DNA of 12,331 nucleotides from an uncultured Eubacterium sp. (GTDB lineage Bacteria > Bacillota > Clostridia > Peptostreptococcales > Anaerovoracaceae): NCBI GenBank assembly GCA_947367725.1, contig CANBFZ010000020.1:1-12331 (forward strand), given 5' to 3'. The stretch's first letter is position 1. Each line of letters starts with the position of its first letter. Below the pieces are notes generated by a model, which made no database searches, was not told where the DNA came from, and saw only the letters and a program-made list of their open reading frames with translations. Positions 6,813 through 12,331 of the stretch are shown piece by piece. Made by a program: the position numbers and the translations under genes.

Positions 6813-8789
6813 TTAATAAGCTGTCTGGGCATGATCTAAAAAGGAAAGCCCTGCGCTGGTAATGCGCGTTCCTATGCGACCTTTGCCAATCTCGATGTAG
6901 CCTTTTTCCTGTAATGCAGAAAGCTCGCTGCGCAGCCGGAAATCACTGATTTTCAGTCCTTCTTGTCCCAGATACTGCACCAGCGCCGCACGACCGATGC
7001 CATGGGAAATGTGGGTGTGTTCGCTGATGATTTTCAAAATCGCCAGGTTCACATTGGCGCCAGATACTCGTACAGTCGTCCCGCTGCTCTGGGCTGCAAT
7101 CTGTGGCGGAAAATCTGACAGGGTCTGATAATATGTCGCCATGTTCTCCAGTTCTCTAATGTTGCCTGGCCAGCTGTAGTTTGTCAGCTGCCGCAGTTTT
7201 GCTGCAGGAATGTTCTTAAAAGCACTGCCTAAAAAGTGCTGCAATAGCGGCAGGATGTCTTCTTTTCTCTTTCGCAGCGGCGGCAGCACCACCGGTAGCA
7301 CGTTGAGTCTGAAAAACAAATCGCTTCGGAAACTTCCCTCTCGTACTGCGCTCTCAAGATCTCGGTTGGTTGCTGTAATCAATCTGATATCCACATCAAT
7401 CAGCCGATCACTTCCCACTCGCATAATTTGTCGTTCTTGTATGGTTCTAAGCAGTCTTGCCTGCAGTTTCGGTGAAATATCTCCGATTTCATCCAGAAAG
7501 ATCGTGCCGTGGTTGGCCTGCTCAAAGAGTCCAATTTTTCCCTTTGCCTGCGCACCTGTAAATGCGCCGCCCTCGTAGCCGAACAGTTCGCTTTCCAGCA
7601 GATTGTCAGGCAGTGCTGCGCAGTTGATGGCGACAAAAGGAAACTTGTTGCGGTAAGAGGCATTGTGAATGGACTGGGCAATCAGTTCCTTGCCTGTGCC
7701 GCTTTCTCCCCGGATTAATACGGTATGGTCTGTCAGTGCGATCTGCTTGGCAGTATGAATGACCTGACTCATATCGCTAGACTGATGGATGATATCTTTA
7801 AAGTGATATCTTGCAATATGTCCTTTCTGCCGGTTGACCTTGTTGGCAGTAGAAACGTCGGCTTCATCCTGCAGGGTGATATAGTAGCCTGCCACTTCGT
7901 CCATCAGCGTCAGCGGATATTTGTTGTAATAGTAGTTGCCATCGTCGATGGCAAGGGGTGCATCAGGGGTGTCGGCGCTTGTCAGAATGCTTGGATCAAT
8001 GCAGCTTTCCAGGTGGATCTGGTTCTTGTCGTCTGCCTGGAAAATCTGCAGTGCTTTGCTGTTGGCGTAGACTACCTGATAGTAATTGTCGACGAGAATC
8101 ATGGCGATTTTGCTGGAATTGACAATGTGGCTGAGCATCTCGCTTTTTAGGTGCCCGTAAATGTAGTTGGCATGGAATGCGTTGTTGGATTCCACCAAAG
8201 ACTGCATGTAGCGGAAGAGATTGCGGTTGATGATGCTGATGTCCAGATCCAGCATTTTCATCAGTTTGAACATGGTTTCAAAGCTGACCTGCCGGTAGCC
8301 AATATCGATGATTTCAGAGATATGGGGCGGAACCAGCAGCGGCTCTGAGGGTGTAATGGCGATTTTCAGATGATTGTAGATGCCGGTATGGGCTAGAGAA
8401 TCATCGAAAGCAATCATGTTGATATGGCTGATGCCCACTTCGTAAAAGGAGTTCAGGGTATCGAGAGAGCTGATGTAGGAGTCATTGACGATGAGGACGT
8501 TGGTGCCTGCAGGAATCTGGGAAATCTTTTTCAGGGCGTCGCGCTCAGGGCTTCTGGTGATTTTGATGAGTTTGTTAAAATCCTTGATGTATAGGGAAGC
8601 CTGCTGATAGATATATTCATCGATGGCGAGAAAGGCGTCGGCGTGCAGCTTCTGCCCCTCTGCCAGATCGTCTAGATAGCAGTTGGTGAAGGCGATATGA
8701 TCTCCAAAGATATCTTCCAGGTTCTTTTTGATAAATTCTATCGCGTTGACATTTCCGTTGGTGCGGTAAATTAATGAAACGTGTTTCAT
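6813..8789 (-). CDS. Sigma-54-dependent transcriptional activator (enhancer-binding protein)
   Basis: This 658-residue activator opens sigma-54 promoters with ATP. An N-terminal region (about 1-190) resembles PrpR-type sensory domains, without a receiver domain. A PAS-like segment follows (about 222-308). The AAA+ core has Walker A GESGTGKE (361-368), the sigma-54 contact loop GAFTGA (408-413), Walker B IFLDEIGD (430-437), TATNRDL, an arginine-finger region FRSDLFFRL and WPGNIREL (540-547). The C-terminus is not the usual Fis-type helix-turn-helix but looks like a winged helix (about 580-650, wing IEIGKGRIGTRIT). GGAGG (8800-8804) lies 10 nt before the ATG. It follows the small membrane protein gene by 23 nt and shares a putative sigma-54 promoter with it, so it is probably autoregulated. 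Likely targets are the divergent spmA-spmB-ldcA genes. The ligand is unknown. Its linker and first helix are nearly duplicated at the right end of the window. Confidence 0.95.
   Translation of the reverse strand: MKHVSLIYRTNGNVNAIEFIKKNLEDIFGDHIAFTNCYLDDLAEGQKLHADAFLAIDEYIYQQASLYIKDFNKLIKITRSPERDALKKISQIPAGTNVLIVNDSYISSLDTLNSFYEVGISHINMIAFDDSLAHTGIYNHLKIAITPSEPLLVPPHISEIIDIGYRQVSFETMFKLMKMLDLDISIINRNLFRYMQSLVESNNAFHANYIYGHLKSEMLSHIVNSSKIAMILVDNYYQVVYANSKALQIFQADDKNQIHLESCIDPSILTSADTPDAPLAIDDGNYYYNKYPLTLMDEVAGYYITLQDEADVSTANKVNRQKGHIARYHFKDIIHQSSDMSQVIHTAKQIALTDHTVLIRGESGTGKELIAQSIHNASYRNKFPFVAINCAALPDNLLESELFGYEGGAFTGAQAKGKIGLFEQANHGTIFLDEIGDISPKLQARLLRTIQERQIMRVGSDRLIDVDIRLITATNRDLESAVREGSFRSDLFFRLNVLPVVLPPLRKRKEDILPLLQHFLGSAFKNIPAAKLRQLTNYSWPGNIRELENMATYYQTLSDFPPQIAAQSSGTTVRVSGANVNLAILKIISEHTHISHGIGRAALVQYLGQEGLKISDFRLRSELSALQEKGYIEIGKGRIGTRITSAGLSFLDHAQTAY
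6991..7139 (-). repeat. Near-identical direct repeat, copy 1 (inside the first bEBP gene)
   Basis: These 149 bp match 12183-12331 with four mismatches by eye (at 6993, 7008, 7058 and 7062); the last 77 bp are identical. The repeat encodes the linker after the AAA+ domain and the start of the winged helix. Copy 2 reaches the window edge, so the full repeat is probably longer. Confidence 0.9.
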
Positions 8790-8812
8790 TGTTCGATTTC
8801 CTCCGGTTTTAG

Positions 8813-9415
8813 TTAATGAAACGTTTGAAACAGAATGATAACCGTATAAAGCGGCTGCATTGAAATGATCAGAATGCAGAATGTCAAGAACGCGTAAAAG
8901 AGGGACAGCAGGGTCCAGGCTTTGGAATAGCCCGGCAATATTTTGAACTGTTTCTCCACGCGGATGGTATCTCTGGCGAGGAGCCGCTCAAAGAAATGAT
9001 TGATCGGCACTGCGTCAATAATGCCCAATCTGAAAAAAGGAATGGTCAGATCCGGTTTTGCGTCGGCGTCGGGTGCAGCGGTTTTATATAGATGTACGCC
9101 GTTTTTACTGAAGACAGCGTATTGCACTTCGGTGAGGGAGATAGATGTAGCGCGCTTTCGTAAAATGTTGTGATACGTAATGGTGGTTTCGTCGTAAGTT
9201 GTGAAGAAGAACTTGTAACCGAAGAAAACAGCAGTCAACACGATAAAAATAATCAGATAGTATAGGATAGTAGGCAAAAGAAATACTTCATAGCCGTCTA
9301 AGTGATAGGCTTTGATCTGCACCATCAAGATGAGCCGTAGCACAAAATATGCCAGTAGCATCAGATAAAAGATAATTTTAGATTTATTGGTGTATGTATA
9401 GGGAATTTTGTACAT
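8813..9415 (-). CDS. Small membrane protein with a PH-like middle domain, unknown function
   Basis: I do not recognise a named family for this 200-residue protein. It has two N-terminal membrane helices (about 13-34 and 45-70), a soluble middle (about 71-160) and one or two C-terminal helices (about 167-198). The middle part alternates strand-like stretches, with ITYHNILRKRATSISLTEV and a final amphipathic helix VPINHFFERLL. This resembles bacterial PH-like domains of small membrane proteins, a weak call from pattern only. I chose the ATG at 9415 because AAGGAGGT lies 9 nt upstream; a longer frame to 9538 lacks a ribosome site and would run over the sigma-54 promoter at 9449-9465. It is the first gene before the bEBP (23-nt gap) under that promoter, so it could be a membrane partner that modulates the activator or a structural member of the same envelope system. 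Confidence 0.8.
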   Translation of the reverse strand: MYKIPYTYTNKSKIIFYLMLLAYFVLRLILMVQIKAYHLDGYEVFLLPTILYYLIIFIVLTAVFFGYKFFFTTYDETTITYHNILRKRATSISLTEVQYAVFSKNGVHLYKTAAPDADAKPDLTIPFFRLGIIDAVPINHFFERLLARDTIRVEKQFKILPGYSKAWTLLSLFYAFLTFCILIISMQPLYTVIILFQTFH

Positions 9416-9448
9416 AAAACAGACCTCCTTGTTTTTGCAATAATACAA

Positions 9449-9465
9449 TGCAAGAATCGTACCAT
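9449..9465 (-). promoter_or_regulatory. Sigma-54 (-24/-12) promoter for the membrane protein-bEBP operon
   Basis: On the - strand the sequence reads ATGGTACGATTCTTGCA, matching TGGYAYG-N4-TTGC. The -24 GG (9463-9462) and -12 GC (9451-9450) are 12 nt apart, as required. Transcription should begin near 9438, about 23 nt before the ATG at 9415, with the ribosome site in between. Confidence 0.75.
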
Positions 9466-9498
9466 AATAAAGCGGCGCACAGAAATGCATTGAGATGA

Positions 9499-9543
9499 AA
9501 TAAGTTGAATAATAAGTTGCAATAAGTTGAACAACCAATTGTT
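9499..9543. promoter_or_regulatory. Putative enhancer (UAS) for the sigma-54 activator: three direct repeats plus inverted repeat
   Basis: AATAAGTTG occurs three times (9499-9507, 9511-9519, 9521-9529), offset by 12 and 10 bp, close to one helical turn. An inverted repeat AACAA-CCAA-TTGTT (9530-9543) follows at once. The block lies about 60-105 bp upstream of the predicted - strand start and 125-170 bp upstream of the + strand start, normal distances for bEBP enhancers. It is within the 307-bp gap 9416-9722, where I see no gene. Confidence 0.6.
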
Positions 9544-9640
9544 TGCACTAGATAGATTTCTTGTCTTATAGGAAAGGAAACTAGAGAAAAATGTGTATTT
9601 TTACATGTTTTTGTCGATTTAGAAAAGCGGGATGAGCCAG

Positions 9641-9658
9641 TTGGCATGGCATTTGCAT
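9641..9658 (+). promoter_or_regulatory. Sigma-54 (-24/-12) promoter for spmA-spmB(-ldcA)
   Basis: TTGGCATGGCATTTGCAT fits the consensus YTGGCAYG-N4-TTGCW at all key positions. The -24 GG is at 9643-9644 and the -12 GC at 9655-9656. The predicted start is near 9668, leaving a leader of about 55 nt to the spmA ATG. A 10-bp palindrome ACTACGTAGT (9671-9680) lies right after the start site. Confidence 0.85.
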
Positions 9659-9722
9659 ATTAAAAAAACGACTACGTAGTAAACCGTTACAACCTGATTT
9701 TACTATTTTGGAGGTAGTATTT

Positions 9723-10406
9723 ATGATGAATTATATCTGGCTGCTCCTGATGGCGGTAGCAGTCATTGCTGGTGCGGCAACTGGCACAATCAGTGATGTG
9801 CAGGACAACCTGTTTGCTTTTGCAGATACAGCAGTGCAGCTTGCAATCGGTCTGATTGGTACAATGGCATTTTTCTGCGGCTTAATGAAAGTGATGGAAG
9901 ACGCAGGTCTTTGCGAAAAGCTGGGCAATGCACTTTCTCCTGTGATGAAATTTTTATTCCCTGGCGTGCCAAAAGGACATCCGGCAAACTCTGCCATTGC
10001 AATGTATATTGCAGCCAGCGTATTAGGCCTGGGGAATGCTTGTACACCGCTTGGTATCAGAGCGATGCAGGAACTGCAGACGCTGAACAAGACCAAGAAT
10101 GTTGCAACTGACGCACAGTGTATGGTTATGGCGATTTCAACCGGTTCCATTTGTCTGATTCCGACAACTGTAATCGCAATGCGTACAGCAGTACAGGCGG
10201 AAGGTGCTGCTGAAATCGTAGGACCTACGATTTTAACCACAATGTGTGCTGCCATTGTCTGCGTTGTCATGACCAAGCTGTTAGGAAGACTGAAAGTCTT
10301 TAAATATGACAATATTATCGAAAAAGAAAGAGCTGCAGGAAAACTGCAGATTAATGAAGAATATATCGGAAATGATCCGTTAGTGCTTGACAGGAAGGAG
10401 GCATAA
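9723..10406 (+). CDS. spmA: SpmA-like membrane protein (nucleoside-recognition/Gate domain)
   Basis: This 227-residue integral membrane protein is closely similar in pattern to spore maturation protein A of Bacillus (about 196 residues). Shared features are an N-terminal helix followed by NG/TGT..DVQ, the central GLMKVMEDAGL, LFPGVPKGHPA, the conserved GLGNACTPLGIRAMQELQ, and SICLIPTTVIAMRT with VGPTIL near the end. SpmA and SpmB are needed for spore core dehydration in Bacillus and carry the Gate domain found in transporters, but their substrate is not established. The C-terminal tail of about 35 residues is longer than in Bacillus. GGAGG (9710-9714) lies 8 nt before the ATG at 9723; a TTG-started frame from 9708 would begin inside that ribosome site. 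It is placed behind a near-consensus sigma-54 promoter rather than in a sporulation operon with dacB. spmB follows after 2 nt. Confidence 0.93.
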   Translation: MMNYIWLLLMAVAVIAGAATGTISDVQDNLFAFADTAVQLAIGLIGTMAFFCGLMKVMEDAGLCEKLGNALSPVMKFLFPGVPKGHPANSAIAMYIAASVLGLGNACTPLGIRAMQELQTLNKTKNVATDAQCMVMAISTGSICLIPTTVIAMRTAVQAEGAAEIVGPTILTTMCAAIVCVVMTKLLGRLKVFKYDNIIEKERAAGKLQINEEYIGNDPLVLDRKEA

Positions 10407-10408
10407 AC

Positions 10409-10945
10409 ATGACAGCAGCTTTAAATTTCTTATCTACTTATTTGATTCCGGTTTTTGTTGTGGCCGTGCCGTTTTATGCATTATTCTTTAAGAAAGTTCC
10501 TATTTACAGTTCCTTTACAGAAGGCGCCAAAGAAGGGTTCGAAACCGGTATTATGATTATTCCTTATCTGGTTGCTATGCTTTGTGCAATCGGCATGTTC
10601 CGTGCTTCCGGTGCGATGGACTGGCTTGTCAGCGTGTTGGAGCCAGCGACCAGTCTTATAAAAATGCCGGCTGAAGTACTGCCGATGGGTTTGATGCGTT
10701 CCTTATCCGGCGGCGGTGCCCAGGGACTTTGTGCGGATCTTCTGGAAACCTACGGAACACAGTCGCAGATTGGTCGTGTTGCTTCGGTTGCTTTTGGTTC
10801 TACAGAAACGACATTCTATGTACTGGCGGTTTACTTTGGTGCAGTTGGTGTTACTAATACAAGACAGTCTATGCTCGCAGGCATTGCAGGAGACTTATTC
10901 TCCCTGATCATGGCAGCGATCATCGTAAACATTATGTGGTTCTAA
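10409..10945 (+). CDS. spmB: SpmB-like membrane protein (nucleoside-recognition/Gate domain)
   Basis: This 178-residue membrane protein has the length and layout of spore maturation protein B and is the usual partner of SpmA. Visible family features are the N-terminal helix YLIPVFVVAVPFYALF, KVPIYSSFTEGAKEGF, the glycine/serine-rich GLMRSLSGGGAQG, and GSTETTFYVLAVYFGAVG, followed by a C-terminal helix. These polar motifs inside hydrophobic stretches suggest a channel or carrier, though transport has not been shown for the family. AGGAGG overlaps the end of spmA and the ATG is 2 nt past the spmA stop, so translation is probably coupled and the two products made in equal amounts. No terminator follows; instead a putative sigma-54 promoter lies 4 nt beyond the stop, ahead of ldcA. 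Confidence 0.93.
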   Translation: MTAALNFLSTYLIPVFVVAVPFYALFFKKVPIYSSFTEGAKEGFETGIMIIPYLVAMLCAIGMFRASGAMDWLVSVLEPATSLIKMPAEVLPMGLMRSLSGGGAQGLCADLLETYGTQSQIGRVASVAFGSTETTFYVLAVYFGAVGVTNTRQSMLAGIAGDLFSLIMAAIIVNIMWF

Positions 10946-10948
10946 GTT

Positions 10949-10964
10949 TGGTATGAATTTTGCG
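10949..10964 (+). promoter_or_regulatory. Putative second sigma-54 promoter, upstream of ldcA
   Basis: TGGTATGAATTTTGCG matches TGGYAYG-N4-TTGC, with -24 GG at 10950-10951 and -12 GC at 10962-10963, 12 nt apart. The predicted start near 10975 leaves about 45 nt to the ATG. It would let ldcA be made without spmAB, although read-through from spmAB also seems possible. Confidence 0.55.
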
Positions 10965-11019
10965 CTTTAATTTATGTAATCAGCACTAGAATCGAATTTT
11001 ATGAAACGAGGTGGCTCAC

Positions 11020-11937
11020 ATGGTACATCCAAAGAGATTAAAAGCCGGTGATGTAGTTGGTCTGGTTGCGACCAGTTCTCCGGTAGAAGAAGAAAGAGCA
11101 AAGCAGTGCAAGGCTGTTTTGGAACAGCAAGGCTTTAAAGTAAAAGCGGCGGATAACCTGTTCGCATCGAAAGGCGGTTATATGGCCGGCGAAGAAGCGG
11201 TACGGGGACGTTGGCTCAACAATATGTTTGCAGACGACGAGGTGGATGCGATCTTCTGCTTGAGAGGCGGCGATGGAGCCAACCGTATTTTGGAATATTT
11301 GGATCTGGATATGATTCAAAAACATCCAAAGATCTTTGTAGGCTACAGCGATGTGACTAGTTTGCATCTGCTTTTGAATCAAACTTGCGGTCTGGTGACC
11401 TACCACGGTCCTATGGTGTCTTCCAACATGGTTGACGATTTTGATCGGGAAAGCAAAACTGCATTTTTCGAGGCGCTGACGGCAGATGACTGCTATACTT
11501 ATCCGGCGCCGGAAGGTTTTCCGATTGGTGTTGCGCGGGAAGGTCGTGCAGAGGGCGTTTTGGTAGGCGGCAATCTGACTGTGATGTGTGCATCCGTTGG
11601 TACGCCTTGTGAAATCGACACCAAAGGGAAGATACTCTTTATTGAGGAAATCGGAGAACATATTGGAAATCTGGACCGTCATATTTATCAGCTGCGCAAT
11701 GCGGGCAAATTTGATGATCTAGCAGGGATCCTCTTAGGGCAGTTCACCAGATGTAACATTGATGAGGAAGGCTATGATATTGTACAGGTTATGCTAGAGG
11801 CGACAGAAGGGCTGGATATTCCAATCATGTACAATATTCAGTCTGGACATGGGGCGCCGATGATCACCATTCCGATGGGCGGCACCTGCATCATGGACAC
11901 GGAAAAAGGCGAAATTTGCTTTCCGGTAGAAAAATAA
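11020..11937 (+). CDS. ldcA: LD-carboxypeptidase, S66 family (LdcA/MccF-like)
   Basis: This 305-residue cytoplasmic serine peptidase should cleave the L,D bond before the terminal D-Ala of murein tetrapeptides during cell-wall recycling. The family triad is visible: nucleophile S110 in VGYSDVT, a glutamate in LFIEEIGE (E209 or E210), and H277 in QSGHGAP. The RGGDGANRIL stretch (82-91) corresponds to the conserved RGG.G motif. MccF-type enzymes of the same family hydrolyse peptide antibiotics, so self-resistance is an alternative role. The ATG at 11020 is preceded by GAGGTGG with about 6-nt spacing; an in-frame GTG at 11011 would lie inside that ribosome site. It follows spmB by 74 nt and ends at a strong terminator. 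Together with the D-Ala-D-Ala carboxypeptidase in the cluster it would trim stem peptides stepwise, one enzyme outside and one inside the cell. Confidence 0.92.
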   Translation: MVHPKRLKAGDVVGLVATSSPVEEERAKQCKAVLEQQGFKVKAADNLFASKGGYMAGEEAVRGRWLNNMFADDEVDAIFCLRGGDGANRILEYLDLDMIQKHPKIFVGYSDVTSLHLLLNQTCGLVTYHGPMVSSNMVDDFDRESKTAFFEALTADDCYTYPAPEGFPIGVAREGRAEGVLVGGNLTVMCASVGTPCEIDTKGKILFIEEIGEHIGNLDRHIYQLRNAGKFDDLAGILLGQFTRCNIDEEGYDIVQVMLEATEGLDIPIMYNIQSGHGAPMITIPMGGTCIMDTEKGEICFPVEK

Positions 11938-11946
11938 ATCTAAAAT

Positions 11947-11988
11947 AAAAACAGAGGAATGCCTATGTTGGCAGAGTCCTCTGTTTTT
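11947..11988. terminator. Bidirectional intrinsic terminator after ldcA
   Basis: AAAAACAGAGGA (11947-11958) pairs with TCCTCTGTTTTT (11977-11988), and an inner TGCC/GGCA stem (11960-11963 with 11970-11973) lengthens the hairpin. A run of seven T follows on the + strand, and a T-rich tract follows on the - strand. It ends ldcA and, on the opposite strand, the paralogous bEBP whose stop is at 12008. Confidence 0.92.
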
Positions 11989-12007
11989 TTGTTGTATGCG
12001 ATGGAGC

Positions 12008-12331
12008 TTACTGATCGGACTGTGTCTGCAGCGCAGCAAGTCCATTTTCTGTAATTCTAGTGCCGTAGCGGCCTTTGCCGATTTCAATCCACTGGTTTTG
12101 TGCTAGGGCACCTAAAATTTCTCGCAATTTGCCGTCACTGACGCTGATGCCCGAATTTTTTAAAATCTGTACCAGTGCGGTGCGGCCGATGCCATGGGAG
12201 ATGTGGGTGTGTTCGCTGATGATTTTCAAAATCGCCAGGTTCACATTGGTGCCGGATACTCGTACAGTCGTCCCGCTGCTCTGGGCTGCAATCTGTGGCG
12301 GAAAATCTGACAGGGTCTGATAATATGTCGC
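12008..12331 (-). CDS. Second sigma-54-dependent activator, C-terminal part (5' end outside window)
   Basis: The last 107 residues of a second bEBP are present; the frame is open to the window edge, so the gene continues beyond it. Read from the edge the protein begins ATYYQTLSDFPPQIAAQSSG, exactly as residues 551-570 of the first bEBP. About 52 residues align with two changes (A to T in SG(A/T)NVN and in GR(A/T)ALVQ), and then the proteins diverge: ISDFRLRSELSALQEKG in one, VSDGKLREILGALAQNQ in the other, before the wing IEIGKGRxGTRIT becomes similar again. The DNA-reading helix thus differs while the linker does not, so this protein probably activates other promoters. It is convergent with ldcA. 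Whether its AAA+ core is intact cannot be seen here. Confidence 0.88.
   Translation of the reverse strand, partial: ATYYQTLSDFPPQIAAQSSGTTVRVSGTNVNLAILKIISEHTHISHGIGRTALVQILKNSGISVSDGKLREILGALAQNQWIEIGKGRYGTRITENGLAALQTQSDQ
12183..12331 (-). repeat. Near-identical direct repeat, copy 2 (inside the second bEBP gene)
   Basis: These 149 bp match 6991-7139 with four mismatches, at an offset of 5192 bp and in the same orientation. Identity continues to the last base of the window, so the right boundary is unknown. The left boundary is sharp: beyond 12183 the genes differ clearly. Confidence 0.9.

Noticed and set aside
6764..6832. N-terminal extension of the carboxypeptidase to 6832
   Set aside because: It would overlap the bEBP end and hide the signal peptide behind 23 extra residues; the ATG at 6763 has AAAGGA at 9 nt.
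8771..8826. Direct repeat TTAATGAAACGT at 8771-8782 and 8813-8824, the first within an AATGAAAC/GTTTCATT inverted repeat
   Set aside because: Both copies fall on coding ends (the bEBP start and the membrane protein stop). It is short and AT-rich, and no promoter lies there; probably coincidence.
9416..9538. N-terminal extension of the membrane protein gene to 9538
   Set aside because: It would cover the sigma-54 promoter at 9449-9465 and the triple repeat, and it lacks a ribosome site; the ATG at 9415 has a strong one.
1..12331. Mobile element or phage origin of the spmAB block
   Set aside because: No transposase, integrase, tRNA or terminal inverted repeats are visible. The only repeat is the homologous segment of the two activators, which is explained by paralogy.

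Overview
The window reads as chromosomal DNA of a low-to-mid GC anaerobic Firmicute. Support for this is the strong AGGAGG ribosome sites, TTG/GTG/ATG starts, consensus sigma-A promoters, SpmA/SpmB homologues, an Rrf2 regulator beside sulfur-amino-acid genes, and a sigma-54 activator. A Negativicutes or Clostridia member fits best. This is inference and no marker gene settles it. The window holds no rRNA, tRNA, CRISPR array or transposase that I can see.

Layout. (1) 2-2818, + strand: the 3' part of a MATE-family efflux transporter, then an OmpR/PhoB-type response regulator and its overlapping histidine kinase, closed by a strong hairpin shared with the convergent gene on its right. (2) 2864-5729: a sulfur assimilation locus. 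The tight metY-cysK operon (- strand) is divergent from an Rrf2-family regulator carrying three IscR-like cysteines. The 187-bp gap holds two good sigma-A promoters, and both promoter spacers contain the 9-mer ACCTATAAA, which makes a common operator plausible. (3) 5726-11937: a cell-wall/SpmAB module around a sigma-54 enhancer-binding protein (bEBP). On the - strand lie a small membrane protein, the bEBP and a D-Ala-D-Ala carboxypeptidase. Divergent on the + strand lie spmA, spmB and an S66 LD-carboxypeptidase. (4) 12008-12331, - strand: the C-terminus of a second, paralogous bEBP running off the window. About 149 bp of it is almost identical to the first bEBP gene.

The most interesting part is region 3. 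Three sites match TGGYAYG-N4-TTGC, the -24/-12 sigma-54 promoter pattern with correct GG-to-GC spacing. One lies upstream of spmA (+), one upstream of the membrane protein/bEBP pair (-, divergent), and one just after the spmB stop and upstream of ldcA (+). Between the two divergent promoters are three AATAAGTTG direct repeats at 10-12 bp spacing, placed like an enhancer for a bEBP. I infer an autoregulated sigma-54 regulon in which SpmAB, classically sporulation proteins, sit with two peptidoglycan carboxypeptidases. This would be a rewired cell-wall or muropeptide module. The promoter motifs are visible in the sequence; the function is hypothesis.
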